A stretch of DNA of 64,000 bases, taken from positions 35,759 to 99,758 of the forward strand of contig JAFXAP010000013.1 of the NCBI GenBank assembly GCA_017516965.1. Direction: 5' to 3'. A program made the translations under genes and the position numbers. Each line of letters begins with the position of its first letter. Positions within the stretch are counted from its first letter, which is position 1. A model generated the notes under the pieces. It was not told the DNA's origin. It did not search any database and worked only from the letters and a program-made list of their open reading frames with translations. The stretch is from Clostridia bacterium (GTDB lineage: Bacteria > Bacillota > Clostridia > Oscillospirales > Acutalibacteraceae). Of the stretch, positions 18,431 to 27,064 are shown in pieces.

Positions 18431-19375
18431 ATGATTGGCTTTGATATTGGCGGCACAAAATGCGCAGTGAGTATCGGTGAAGAAAAAGACGGCGTTATGC
18501 GTATTTTTAATAAAAAGGTAATCCCCACCGACCACAACATTTCAGGTTATGATATGATAGATAAAATGTGCGCCCTTGCCGAAGAAATGACCGATGATTT
18601 CAGCAGTATTGGTATAAGTTGCGGCGGACCGCTTGACAATAAAAATGGTATTATAATTTCTCCGCCTAATCTACCGCGATTTAAAGATATAAAAGTAGTA
18701 AATTATCTTAAAGAAAGATATGGTGGTTTTGTAAGGCTCGAAAACGATGCTGATGCCTGCGCTTTTGCAGAATGGAAATATGGCGCAGGAAAAGGCTCAC
18801 AAAATATGATTTTTTTAACCTTTGGCACAGGTATGGGTGCAGGGCTAATACTCGGCGGAAAACTCTATTCAGGAACTAATGGCAACGCAGGTGAAATAGG
18901 TCATGTGCGCATGCGTGACACCGGTCCTATGGGTTATGGTAAATACGGTTCTTTTGAAGGTTTTGCAAGCGGTGGCGGTATAGCTCAAATGGCAAAATCT
19001 GCCGCAAGAGAAAAATTATCACAAGGCGTATCACCGTTATACTGTAAAAACCTTGACGAGTTAGATAATGTCACGGCACAAAAGACTGCCGAAGCCGCAT
19101 ATAAAGGCGACAAAACCGCAATAGACGTTTACCGTAAATGCGGCGAAATGTTAGGGTATGGGCTATCAATTTTAATTGATATTCTTAATCCCGAAAAAAT
19201 TGTTATTGGAAGCATATACGCAAGAAGTCGCGACTTGCTACAAGAAACAATGATGGACGCATTAAAAAAAGAAACGCTTGCTCCATCACTTTCGGTAGTA
19301 GAAATACTACCTGCCGAATTGGGCGAAAATCTTGGTGATTACGCCGCGTTATCTTTAGCAGCAGACAACCATTAA
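18431..19375 (+). CDS. ROK-family sugar kinase
   Basis: The 314-aa protein begins MIGFDIGGTKCAV, the ROK/hexokinase phosphate-1 motif, and has LTFGTGMGAGLILGG and NAGEIGHVRM. The usual ROK zinc motif (CxCGxxGC) is replaced here by GYGKYGSFEGFASG, so the structural zinc is absent. Start was moved from an upstream in-frame codon to the ATG preceded by AAGGGAG. It is first in an operon with a GH2 mannosidase and an SIS isomerase, so the likely substrate is mannose, an amino sugar or a related hexose. Confidence 0.85.
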   Translation: MIGFDIGGTKCAVSIGEEKDGVMRIFNKKVIPTDHNISGYDMIDKMCALAEEMTDDFSSIGISCGGPLDNKNGIIISPPNLPRFKDIKVVNYLKERYGGFVRLENDADACAFAEWKYGAGKGSQNMIFLTFGTGMGAGLILGGKLYSGTNGNAGEIGHVRMRDTGPMGYGKYGSFEGFASGGGIAQMAKSAAREKLSQGVSPLYCKNLDELDNVTAQKTAEAAYKGDKTAIDVYRKCGEMLGYGLSILIDILNPEKIVIGSIYARSRDLLQETMMDALKKETLAPSLSVVEILPAELGENLGDYAALSLAADNH

Positions 19376-19385
19376 GGAGAAAAAT

Positions 19386-21830
19386 ATGAAGCAGTTAATC
19401 GATTTAAACGGTAAATGGGAACTTTATATTGCACCGCATAATCAGGTAAAAGGAACCGACATTCACTATAGCGAGGTTTTAAACCCTCAAAAATTACCCC
19501 AAAATATTGATTTTATTAAAATTGATGCCGAGGTTCCCGGCAACTTTGAGCTTGATATGCAAAGAGCAGGATTGCTTCCCGACATATTTATGGGGACCAA
19601 CACCCTACTTTGCCAACAATACGAAAACCGCCACCTCTGGTACATAAAAGAATTTACACTTGATAGGTTATCAGATGGCGATGCATTTTTACGTTTTGAG
19701 GGTATTGACACTTTTGCCGACATATATCTTAACGGCGAATTTATAGACTACAACGATAATATGCTTGTTGAACACGAATATCTTGTGAATGATTATCTAA
19801 ATTTAGGTACAAATAAAATCGTTGTTCATATTCATCCTACTGTAATTGAAACTCGCGAGTACGAAGAAAACGCTCTGGCAGTGGGGCTTCCCTATAACGA
19901 AGATTCTTTACACGTGCGCAAGGCGCCATATATGTTCGGTTGGGACATTATGCCCCGCACAGTATCGGGCGGACTTTGGCGCGGTGTATCACTAATAGAA
20001 AAGCCCAAGCACCGTATAGACGATTTTTATCTTGGTACTGCCAATATGAATTTAAAGCATAAAACAGCGCAGCTTTCGGGGCAAATTCGCATACATACCG
20101 ATGATGATTTGCTTTCAGATTATGAAGCTGTTGTAACGGGTGTTTGCGGCGACTCACATTTTGAGCATAGCGTTCGTTTTTGGGGCGTTAACCGCAATTT
20201 TAGCATAAGCTTTAGCGGCGCTGAATTTTGGTGGCCGCGTGGCGAAGGTGAGCAAAACCTTTACGATATAGAGGTAAAGCTCTACCGCAAGGGCGAGCTT
20301 TGCGACACCTGCAAAACACGCATTGGCATACGTCTTATCGAGCTTGTTCGCACTTCGGTGGTAGACGAAAACGGTATTGGTAAGTTTGAATTTTTAATCA
20401 ACTGCAAAAAAGTATTTATTATGGGTACCAACTGGGTGCCGCTTGACGCATTCCCCTCTCAAAACGAAAAGCGCGTTATAAAGGCGCTCGAAATGGTAGA
20501 GGACATTGGTTGCAATATGATTCGACTTTGGGGCGGTAATATTTACGAAAGCGATACCTTTTATAATTGGTGTGACGAGCATGGTATTATGCTGTGGCAT
20601 GACTTCATAATGGGTTGTGGTTACTACCCGCAATATGAAGAGTTTTGCCAAAAATTACGCGAAGAAGCGATTGTTGCTGTAAAGCGACTCCGTTCACACG
20701 CTTCTATTGTTTTATGGGCGGGTGATAACGAATGTGATGCATTTTATACCTATGCTTATAAAAACGGAAATCGTCTTGATCCAAATCAAAACGTACTTAC
20801 CCGTAAGGTTTTGCCCGAAGTTTTACGCGCTTACGATGGTTTCAGACCATATTTGCCAAGCTCACCATACATAGATGAAACTGCATTTTCTTTAATTGAT
20901 AAACTCCGCCCTGCCGAAGATCATCTTTGGGGACCACGCAACTATTTTAAGAGTGATTATTATAAAAATGCAACAGCGCTTTTTGCATCCGAAACAGGCT
21001 TTCACGGATGTCCATCCGTTGAGTCTATAAAGAAATTTATTACCCCAGAAAAACTGTGGCCAATCATTTTACCAAACGGTCGCCCTAACGAAGATTACAT
21101 TGTTCACGCGGCAAGTATGGAAACTGAAAACATTGGTCATTATGAATACCGTATAGCATTAATGCTTCGTCAAGTGGCAGTACTCTTTAGCGATATGCCG
21201 GACGGCAACACAGGACGAGCTACCGCACAAGAATCTTGCGAATATTTTGAGCGAATGAAATCTCTGTTTGGTGATGGCGTAGAGGCACTTGACGGTATTG
21301 CAAAGGCAAGTCAGATTTTCCAGGCAGAAGCCTTTAAGTTTATGATAGAACGCTTCCGCATACGCAAAGCCACACACGGCGGTCTAATTTGGTGGAACCT
21401 TTTAGACGGTTGGCCACAAATTTCCGACGCGGTGGTCGATTACTACTTCACAAAAAAACTTGCCTACGACTATATTAAGAACTCACAGCAACCGCTTTGT
21501 CTTATGTTTGATGAGCCCGACGATAACAACACGCTAAACCTATTTGCCGCAAATGAAATTCCGCAAGATAAAACCTTTAGCTATAAGGTTACCCGTATTA
21601 ACGACAATGTGGTTGTTTGCAGTGGTGAAAGCACAGTTGAAGCCAGTGGAATTTTGCAGCTTGATGCCGTAACGGTCGACCCAGAGAAAAAAGAAATATT
21701 CCTTATAGAATGGGAATTCGACGGTAACACCTACCGCAATCATTTTATTAATAATATTCGCGGCATAGACTATAATAAATATATTGATTTCTTAAACAAA
21801 ACTAAAATTGGTCATTTCGAGGGATTTTAA
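19386..21830 (+). CDS. Glycoside hydrolase family 2, probable beta-mannosidase
   Basis: The 814-aa cytoplasmic enzyme (no signal peptide) has the GH2 order of sugar-binding domain (1-170), Ig-like domain (about 180-310) and TIM barrel. Visible motifs include NLWY-like RHLWYIKEF, the acid/base Glu in VLWAGDNECD and the nucleophile Glu in LFASETGFHG. The WGGNIYESDTFY motif is typical of the beta-mannosidase branch. It would release mannose from intracellular oligosaccharides for the adjacent ROK kinase. Confidence 0.85.
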   Translation: MKQLIDLNGKWELYIAPHNQVKGTDIHYSEVLNPQKLPQNIDFIKIDAEVPGNFELDMQRAGLLPDIFMGTNTLLCQQYENRHLWYIKEFTLDRLSDGDAFLRFEGIDTFADIYLNGEFIDYNDNMLVEHEYLVNDYLNLGTNKIVVHIHPTVIETREYEENALAVGLPYNEDSLHVRKAPYMFGWDIMPRTVSGGLWRGVSLIEKPKHRIDDFYLGTANMNLKHKTAQLSGQIRIHTDDDLLSDYEAVVTGVCGDSHFEHSVRFWGVNRNFSISFSGAEFWWPRGEGEQNLYDIEVKLYRKGELCDTCKTRIGIRLIELVRTSVVDENGIGKFEFLINCKKVFIMGTNWVPLDAFPSQNEKRVIKALEMVEDIGCNMIRLWGGNIYESDTFYNWCDEHGIMLWHDFIMGCGYYPQYEEFCQKLREEAIVAVKRLRSHASIVLWAGDNECDAFYTYAYKNGNRLDPNQNVLTRKVLPEVLRAYDGFRPYLPSSPYIDETAFSLIDKLRPAEDHLWGPRNYFKSDYYKNATALFASETGFHGCPSVESIKKFITPEKLWPIILPNGRPNEDYIVHAASMETENIGHYEYRIALMLRQVAVLFSDMPDGNTGRATAQESCEYFERMKSLFGDGVEALDGIAKASQIFQAEAFKFMIERFRIRKATHGGLIWWNLLDGWPQISDAVVDYYFTKKLAYDYIKNSQQPLCLMFDEPDDNNTLNLFAANEIPQDKTFSYKVTRINDNVVVCSGESTVEASGILQLDAVTVDPEKKEIFLIEWEFDGNTYRNHFINNIRGIDYNKYIDFLNKTKIGHFEGF

Positions 21831-21831
21831 T

Positions 21832-22446
21832 ATGGAAACTTTATCTGAACTTATAACAAGATACCCCCTGCTTTCTTCTTGTGAAAGCGAAATAAATCAG
21901 GCTGCCAACCTGATTATAAAGGCTTTTGAGAACGGCAATCGCCTTTATATGTGCGGCAATGGCGGCAGCGCGGCTGACGCCGACCATATTGTAGGTGAGC
22001 TTATGAAAGGTTTTCTTAAAAAAAGGCCTTTAACCGAAAAGCAAATTGCACAATTTGATGACAAGCAGTTAGCCCTTGGACTTATGCAAGGGCTCCCTGC
22101 AATATCGCTTCATTCGCAAACAGCCTTTTTAACTGCATTCTTAAATGACGAGGACCCATCACTACTATATGCGCAAGCGCTTTACGCTCTTGGCAAAAAG
22201 GACGATGTACTGCTTGCTATTAGCACCTCGGGTAATTCACAAAATGTAGTAAACGCGGCAAAGGTTGCTCGCGCCATTGGATGTAAAACAGTTTCTCTTG
22301 TTGGCGCTAAAAGTTGCAAGCTTGATACACTTTCAGATGTCGTTATTCACGCTGACCAAAGCGATACCTACCGCATACAAGAACTGCATCTGCCAATCTA
22401 TCACTATTTATGCGCAGCGGTCGAAGATTACTTTTTTAAAATTTGA
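21832..22446 (+). CDS. SIS-domain phosphosugar isomerase (GmhA-like)
   Basis: The 204-aa SIS protein has the GmhA-like segment CGNGGSAADADHIVGELMKGF and SGNSQNVVNAAKVARA. Sedoheptulose-7-phosphate isomerases share this layout, but in a sugar-catabolism operon it may act on another phosphosugar. I place the start at the ATG at 21832, one base after the GH2 stop, preceded by CGAGGGA. It is the last gene before the tRNA. Confidence 0.8.
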   Translation: METLSELITRYPLLSSCESEINQAANLIIKAFENGNRLYMCGNGGSAADADHIVGELMKGFLKKRPLTEKQIAQFDDKQLALGLMQGLPAISLHSQTAFLTAFLNDEDPSLLYAQALYALGKKDDVLLAISTSGNSQNVVNAAKVARAIGCKTVSLVGAKSCKLDTLSDVVIHADQSDTYRIQELHLPIYHYLCAAVEDYFFKI

Positions 22447-22467
22447 ATATAAATATCAAATTTACAC

Positions 22468-22496
22468 TTGATTATTTTGTCACGTTATGATATAAT
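22468..22496 (+). promoter_or_regulatory. tRNA-Arg promoter
   Basis: TTGATT (22468-22473) and TATAAT (22491-22496) with a 17-base spacer, 27 bases before the tRNA. Confidence 0.7.
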
Positions 22497-22523
22497 ACAG
22501 TGCGTTGTCGAGAGATAACTTAT

Positions 22524-22600
22524 GCGCTGATAGCTCAGTTGGATAGAGCATCTGCCTTCTAAGCAGAGGGTCGGGGGTTCGAATCCCTTTCAGCGTGCCA
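22524..22600 (+). tRNA. tRNA-Arg(TCT)
   Basis: A 77-base cloverleaf: acceptor GCGCTGA pairs with TCAGCGT (one G-U), D arm TAGCTCAGTTGGATAGAGCA, anticodon stem TCTGC/GCAGA with loop CTTCTAA (anticodon TCT at 22558-22560), T arm GGGTTCGAATCCC, and an encoded CCA end. Confidence 0.97.
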
Positions 22601-22605
22601 ATTCT

Positions 22606-22645
22606 AACGGAGTAGTACCCTTAGATACTACTCCGTTATGTTTTA
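22606..22645 (+). terminator. Terminator after tRNA-Arg
   Basis: A 12-bp perfect stem (22606-22617 with 22626-22637), 8-base loop, then ATGTTTTAT. Confidence 0.7.
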
Positions 22646-22668
22646 TATGAATAAAAGGATGTGATTAT

Positions 22669-23298
22669 ATGCAAACAAAATATATGACAATAGTTTTTGA
22701 TGATGGTCCGCTCCCCTTTATGTGCGAAATGGTGGATCTGTTTAACGAATTTGGCTTTAAAGCAGGTTTTGCCGTAATGGGCGCCAGAATCAATGACGAT
22801 ACCGAATATATGTTAAAATATGCTGTAGATAACGGTTTTCAGCTTGTTGGTCACTCACACGCGCATCCAAGGCTTGAAACTGTATCACACGAGCAGGTAA
22901 TCAAAGAAATGACCGAGCCTATAGCCGACATTAAAAATCGCATAGGTTATGATATAAAAAATTGGGCAAGATTGCCAAACTTGTGCCTTGATGAACAGGT
23001 ACTTAAAATATGCAAAGATTTAAATCTTATATTATTAGGTCACGGTATGAAGTGCGGTCACGACTGGACTCCTGACGCTAACGCTGATGAAATAGCGCAA
23101 GAAACACTTGATACTGCCTGTGACGGCGCGATTGCCTGCATGCACGTGCGTGAGCAGACCTACATAGCACTTAAAACAATTTTACCAGAACTTAAAAGAC
23201 AGGGTTATCAACTTGTAAACCCCGATGAATTATTTAAAATAAAAGGTAAGACAAAAATACCTTTTGGTGTGCATATACATAACGTAAATGATATATAA
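22669..23298 (+). CDS. Polysaccharide deacetylase (NodB-type)
   Basis: The 209-aa protein has NodB motif 1 IVFDDGP and motif 2 GHSHAHPRL, the metal-binding triad of carbohydrate esterase family 4. It lacks a signal peptide, so it acts in the cytoplasm or is exported by another route, unlike many peptidoglycan deacetylases. AAAGGATGTG precedes the start. The substrate is not evident. Confidence 0.85.
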   Translation: MQTKYMTIVFDDGPLPFMCEMVDLFNEFGFKAGFAVMGARINDDTEYMLKYAVDNGFQLVGHSHAHPRLETVSHEQVIKEMTEPIADIKNRIGYDIKNWARLPNLCLDEQVLKICKDLNLILLGHGMKCGHDWTPDANADEIAQETLDTACDGAIACMHVREQTYIALKTILPELKRQGYQLVNPDELFKIKGKTKIPFGVHIHNVNDI

Positions 23299-23302
23299 AC
23301 AT

Positions 23303-23336
23303 AAGCATCTACTGCAAATTTGCGGTAGATGCTTTT
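23303..23336 (+). terminator. Terminator after the deacetylase gene
   Basis: A 16-bp near-perfect stem with no more than a minimal loop (AAGCATCTACTGCAAA with its complement), ending in GCTTTT. Confidence 0.75.
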
Positions 23337-23462
23337 AAAATTTTAAAAATAAAGAAAAAAATGTAACAATGCACAAAAATTACCTATAATAAACCAACAA
23401 ATATTTCACAAGATAATACTGCAAACGCAAACAAAATTTGTGTATGTAAGGAGTGAAATACG

Positions 23463-23648
23463 ATGGCTAAAAACGTAGTACCAGAGGCTAAAGAAGCACT
23501 CAACCGTTTTAAGATGGAAGCTGCTAACGAAGTAGGCGTAAATCTTAAGCAGGGTTACAACGGCGACCTCACCTCTAAGCAGGCAGGTTCTATCGGCGGT
23601 CAGATGGTTAAAAAGATGATCGAATCTTATGAAAACAGCATGAAATAA
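23463..23648 (+). CDS. Alpha/beta-type small acid-soluble spore protein
   Basis: The 61-aa protein contains KMEAANEVGV, the GPR protease-type site in alpha/beta SASPs, and the conserved C-terminal block GDLTSKQAGSIGGQMVKKMIE. These proteins saturate spore DNA, protect it from UV and heat, and are degraded at germination. A strong AAGGAGTG site precedes the ATG. The upstream region should carry a sigma-G promoter, but I cannot point to convincing boxes. This gene is the best evidence that the organism sporulates. Confidence 0.97.
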   Translation: MAKNVVPEAKEALNRFKMEAANEVGVNLKQGYNGDLTSKQAGSIGGQMVKKMIESYENSMK

Positions 23649-23677
23649 GTTGTAGATAGATACAACTAACCGCATTG

Positions 23678-23709
23678 GCGTCGGCAGTTAATATCTGTCG
23701 GCGCTTTTT
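23678..23709 (+). terminator. SASP gene terminator
   Basis: A 10-bp stem (GCGTCGGCAG with CTGTCGGCGC, two G-U pairs) and a 7-base loop are followed by TTTTT. Confidence 0.85.
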
Positions 23710-23781
23710 CAAAAAAAGAGTATATTTTTTAAAAAACACACTCAAACTAACTATATAACTTTTTAAAAAGAGGTGAATTAA

Positions 23782-23994
23782 ATGTTTGATAAGATTTGTT
23801 TAGCGCTTTCAATCATAGGTTGTCTTAACTGGGGTCTTGTAGGTATTTTTAGTTTTGACCTTGTAGCGTGGATTTTTGGTGGCACTGGCGCAATTTTAAG
23901 CCGTATAGTTTACACCGTTATCGCACTGGCAGGTGTGTGGTGCATATCACTACTTTTCAGAAGCGAACACGCTCACCATCAGGTAGCCAACTAA
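23782..23994 (+). CDS. DUF378 small membrane protein
   Basis: The 70-aa protein has two membrane segments, starting LALSIIGCLNWGLVGIF and ending with IALAGVWCISLLFRSEH, matching the DUF378 family (YuzA-like). Its function is unknown. An AAGAGGTG site precedes the ATG. It is monocistronic. Confidence 0.9.
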   Translation: MFDKICLALSIIGCLNWGLVGIFSFDLVAWIFGGTGAILSRIVYTVIALAGVWCISLLFRSEHAHHQVAN

Positions 23995-23998
23995 ACTT

Positions 23999-24030
23999 AA
24001 AACCGCAAAGTTTTACTTTGCGGTTTTAAA
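23999..24030. terminator. Bidirectional terminator
   Basis: An 11-bp stem (24000-24010 with 24016-24026) with A and T runs on the two sides, between the DUF378 gene and the convergent PolC-like gene. Confidence 0.85.
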
Positions 24031-24045
24031 TTTTATACAAAAATA

Positions 24046-26247
24046 TCATTCAATCAAACTATCAGCTTTATAAAAATCGTCAAGATAATATTTTTTATAC
24101 CAAGCGCAATAGATGGCAACGGTAGCATATGAAACGGCATGTGCTTTTGGGAACATATAGCGAACTTTACTACAAAATTCAAAATACCATTCACCTAATG
24201 GCTTAGAAATTTCTTTAAAATGCGTAATAATTTCCTGACTTATTTTATTTTTTGCTATTATTCCCTTGCGCACAATTTCACCCATTTCAAATGCCTTTTG
24301 CCTATCAACCCCTATACTAATCAAATCATTTACAATATCATCTCTGGTTGTTGGCAATTTTGAAAGTGGAATGCCTTTTTTTATTAAATTTTCACCGTTG
24401 CTGCACCACACGTTTGTACCGTGAGCTAAGCCTATGAGTTTTACAAGGTCGCTAAACGTTTCGGGTTTTGTTTTAATTAGCAAATCACGCATGAAGTTGG
24501 TATCAAATTCAGGAATAGCCTTCGTGTCAGTTGTTTTAAAATATTCAAAAATTTTGGGATCATTAACATCTGTTTCAGCAATTTTTACTCCTGTTGTTTT
24601 TTGCAATAGTTCCAAAAAATCTACAAATCCGGGGCATAATATGTCGGTTTTTAAAATGGTATCATAAAGATTGTGAAAGTCTAAATGCGTCGCATCTATT
24701 GGCGCCCAATTTTTCTTAAGCGGTGTAAAATCCTCAAAATCCATTTTTTTTGGAATTATCATAATTCCGCCGGGATGAACACCATCATTTTTTTTAACAC
24801 CTTCAAGCAATGAAATGATTCTATCGCGCTGTGTTGTAGTAAAAGAAGCACCTTGTTCTATTTCATATTTATCAAGCATTTTTTGAGCAATGTACTCTAC
24901 CAAAGTGCATACTGTACCCGCCATAGCAATTTTAGATTTGTCAAAAAGTTCTTGCATATATTCTATCACAGACAATTTCATATCAGATGAAATGTTTATA
25001 TCAAAGTCAGGCATCCTGCTTCCGTCAAACCCCATAAACGTTTCATAAGGAATATTATGCCCATCTGTTTTAAGCACTGCTTTGCACCTTGGACATTCTT
25101 TTTTTGAAAGGTCAAATCCGTCTTGTGCTGAATCACTTGCCTCAAAATAATGGCATTCGGGGCAGTAATAATGCGGAGGTAAAGGATTTACGTTTGAAAT
25201 GCCAAGCAAAAACGTCACAAAAGACGACCCTGTCGCGCCTCGCACCCCTACATAACGCTCCCTGTCAGTCACATATTTTACTAACTTGTGAGCAATAAGA
25301 TAAAATGATGCAAAATCATTTTTATCTATAAGTGCGAGTTCATCGTTTATGCGCATTTGCACGGCTTCTGGCAATGGATTACCGTATATCTCATACGCGC
25401 GATTAAAAGCTAAATTTTTAATTTGTCCGTAGGCATTCGGAAACGCTACCATATAAAAGCCTTCTTTCAATGGTGAGGCAGGACAAATCAAATCAGAAAT
25501 TAGTCTTGGGGCATTTATGACAGCATCTTGTGCATCATTTTTTCCAAGATAATCAAATTCATCAAGCATTTGGCAGGTTGAACGCAGGTAAAGATGATTT
25601 TCCCTTTGAGGATCAAAACCATACGAAGCGCGAACAATATCGCGACAAATATAATCTTCTGGTAACAGATAATGTGCGTTATTTACTGCAACAACCGGCA
25701 CACCTAATTCTGTGCCTAAATCGAAGATTTTTTTGTTTATTTCTTTTTCAAGTTCATTTCTTGCAGGAAAAATTTCAAAATAATCATATAAAGCGGCAAT
25801 TTTTTCTATTTTTTTTATATTCCCGCCTGTTGCAATTTCATAAAATAGTTCACCATCATAACCGCAAGAACCTACGAGTAGATTTTTGCGGTTTCGCTTT
25901 AAAACGGACAAATCTATCAAATCACAGATGCCATCGTTTTCTATAGATGAAATCACTTTATACAACTCTTTTATTCCCACCTGATTTTTAGCAAGTAGAG
26001 TAAGTTTTTGCCCACATATTCCATTTTCATTTTTATAGAAAAGTTCGGCTCCGTAAATCGCTTTTACATTGCTTTTTTTTGCATATCTTGCTATTTCATA
26101 AAAATCTTGAACGTTACTAAGATTTGTAAATGCTACGGCTTCAATCCCCAAATTTTCAGCTTTTTCAAAAATCTCTTTAACGCTTATAACCGAAATATCA
26201 TCAGATAATTTTGTGTGCAAATGAAGTTCTGCTCTTTTATTTTCCAT
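24046..26247 (-). CDS. Shortened PolC-like DNA polymerase III alpha protein
   Basis: The 733-aa protein aligns by motif with PolC but is about half its length. It starts in the PHP domain (ELHLHTKLSDD). The second PHP half (VVAVNNAHYLLPEDY) follows directly, so the 3'-5' exonuclease normally inserted there is missing, as is the N-terminal OB region. VGVRGATGSSFV, a zinc-ribbon (CPECHYF...CPRC) and a palm segment MPDFDINISSDM correspond to PolC's VPDIDLN block, so two palm Asp residues remain. The chain ends just after MFPKAHAVSY, before the PolC C-terminal region. The PHP motif TDH is TNL here, so that metal site is probably lost. It follows the phosphoesterase gene by one base. Confidence 0.82.
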   Translation of the reverse strand: MENKRAELHLHTKLSDDISVISVKEIFEKAENLGIEAVAFTNLSNVQDFYEIARYAKKSNVKAIYGAELFYKNENGICGQKLTLLAKNQVGIKELYKVISSIENDGICDLIDLSVLKRNRKNLLVGSCGYDGELFYEIATGGNIKKIEKIAALYDYFEIFPARNELEKEINKKIFDLGTELGVPVVAVNNAHYLLPEDYICRDIVRASYGFDPQRENHLYLRSTCQMLDEFDYLGKNDAQDAVINAPRLISDLICPASPLKEGFYMVAFPNAYGQIKNLAFNRAYEIYGNPLPEAVQMRINDELALIDKNDFASFYLIAHKLVKYVTDRERYVGVRGATGSSFVTFLLGISNVNPLPPHYYCPECHYFEASDSAQDGFDLSKKECPRCKAVLKTDGHNIPYETFMGFDGSRMPDFDINISSDMKLSVIEYMQELFDKSKIAMAGTVCTLVEYIAQKMLDKYEIEQGASFTTTQRDRIISLLEGVKKNDGVHPGGIMIIPKKMDFEDFTPLKKNWAPIDATHLDFHNLYDTILKTDILCPGFVDFLELLQKTTGVKIAETDVNDPKIFEYFKTTDTKAIPEFDTNFMRDLLIKTKPETFSDLVKLIGLAHGTNVWCSNGENLIKKGIPLSKLPTTRDDIVNDLISIGVDRQKAFEMGEIVRKGIIAKNKISQEIITHFKEISKPLGEWYFEFCSKVRYMFPKAHAVSYATVAIYCAWYKKYYLDDFYKADSLIE

Positions 26248-26248
26248 A

Positions 26249-26938
26249 TTAGTTTCCCTCTACATAAAATTCTTCTAAAGTATCTAAACGAATGCACCCG
26301 AGCGGATTCCCAAAAACAGCTCCACAATCAATGGCTATATGATTGTTTTTCTTATATATTTTGCCTTTGCAATCTGGGTCTATAAAAGCCGTTGGCGTAT
26401 GCCCGGTAATGATGTATTTATTATCAAAATACTGCTTATCATATTCAGGCTCGCCGGCAATAAACTCTTGCCATAAAAGATTTTCAAAGTTTAACATTCT
26501 ATTTTTTTCCGGTACAGTATGCGACATAAAAAAAGTGTTATTGTTAACGATTATTTCATCATAAATCAAAAATGAATTCATATAGCTTAGTATCTTTTTT
26601 TGCTCCTCAAAACTAAGGGCAACAAATGAACGATAGGTTGGCTGTCCCCCATCAATGCTCCAAAAGGCATAATGCTCACGCGCTTTTTCATATTCGGCTT
26701 CATTTTCCGGCATACAAAGCATTTTAAGTAATCTACGGGCAGAAAAATCGTGATTGCCCTGTATTACAATAACATTTGGTCTTGTCATTATATCTTGTAA
26801 TATTTTTATTCCTCCGTCTCCACGGTCAACAATATCACCTAATATATACAGCGTATCACTATCTTTAAAATTTATCTTTTTAAGCATTTTAGCAAATTTT
26901 TCATAACAACCGTGCAAGTCACTCATAGCATAAACCAT
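26249..26938 (-). CDS. PP2A/PrpE-like metallophosphoesterase
   Basis: The 229-aa protein has the metallophosphoesterase motifs SDLHGCYEKF, GDIVDRGDGG, GNHDFSAR and GHTPTAF, the layout of bacterial serine/threonine phosphatases and ApaH-like dinucleotide hydrolases. Start is set at MVYAMSD, preceded by TTGGAGGG. It is the first gene of a unit with the PolC-like gene and is preceded by one of the island's palindromic operators. The substrate may be a phosphoprotein or a nucleotide. Confidence 0.85.
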   Translation of the reverse strand: MVYAMSDLHGCYEKFAKMLKKINFKDSDTLYILGDIVDRGDGGIKILQDIMTRPNVIVIQGNHDFSARRLLKMLCMPENEAEYEKAREHYAFWSIDGGQPTYRSFVALSFEEQKKILSYMNSFLIYDEIIVNNNTFFMSHTVPEKNRMLNFENLLWQEFIAGEPEYDKQYFDNKYIITGHTPTAFIDPDCKGKIYKKNNHIAIDCGAVFGNPLGCIRLDTLEEFYVEGN

Positions 26939-26965
26939 ATTTTTACCCTCCAAATCTCTCTATAT

Positions 26966-26999
26966 ATAATACCACAACCGCTATACCAAATTTGGTACA
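26966..26999 (-). promoter_or_regulatory. Island operator-promoter 1 (phosphoesterase/PolC-like unit)
   Basis: Palindrome TATACCAAATTTGGTACA (26982-26999) lies 16 bases upstream of the minus-strand -10 box TATTAT (plus 26966-26971). The core TACCAAATTTGGTA is perfect. The same palindrome lies about 60 bases upstream of the rightward dGTPase start, so it may serve both directions. Confidence 0.8.
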
Positions 27000-27015
27000 T
27001 AGAAATATTTTTTGT

Positions 27016-27044
27016 TTGAGAATATCTGCTATATGTGCTATAAT
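27016..27044 (+). promoter_or_regulatory. Promoter of the dGTPase/DUF2779/DUF262 operon
   Basis: TTGAGA (27016-27021) and TATAAT (27039-27044) with a 17-base spacer. The operator palindrome at 26982-26999 would be centred near -60. Confidence 0.7.
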
Positions 27045-27064
27045 GACTTAAAAGAGGTGATGTT

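Noticed and set aside
22524-22600. tRNA-Arg as the attachment site of the 24-54 kb island
   Set aside because: I found no repeat of the tRNA 3' end near 54 kb or elsewhere, no integrase gene, and normal genes (deacetylase, SASP, DUF378) lie between the tRNA and the island.
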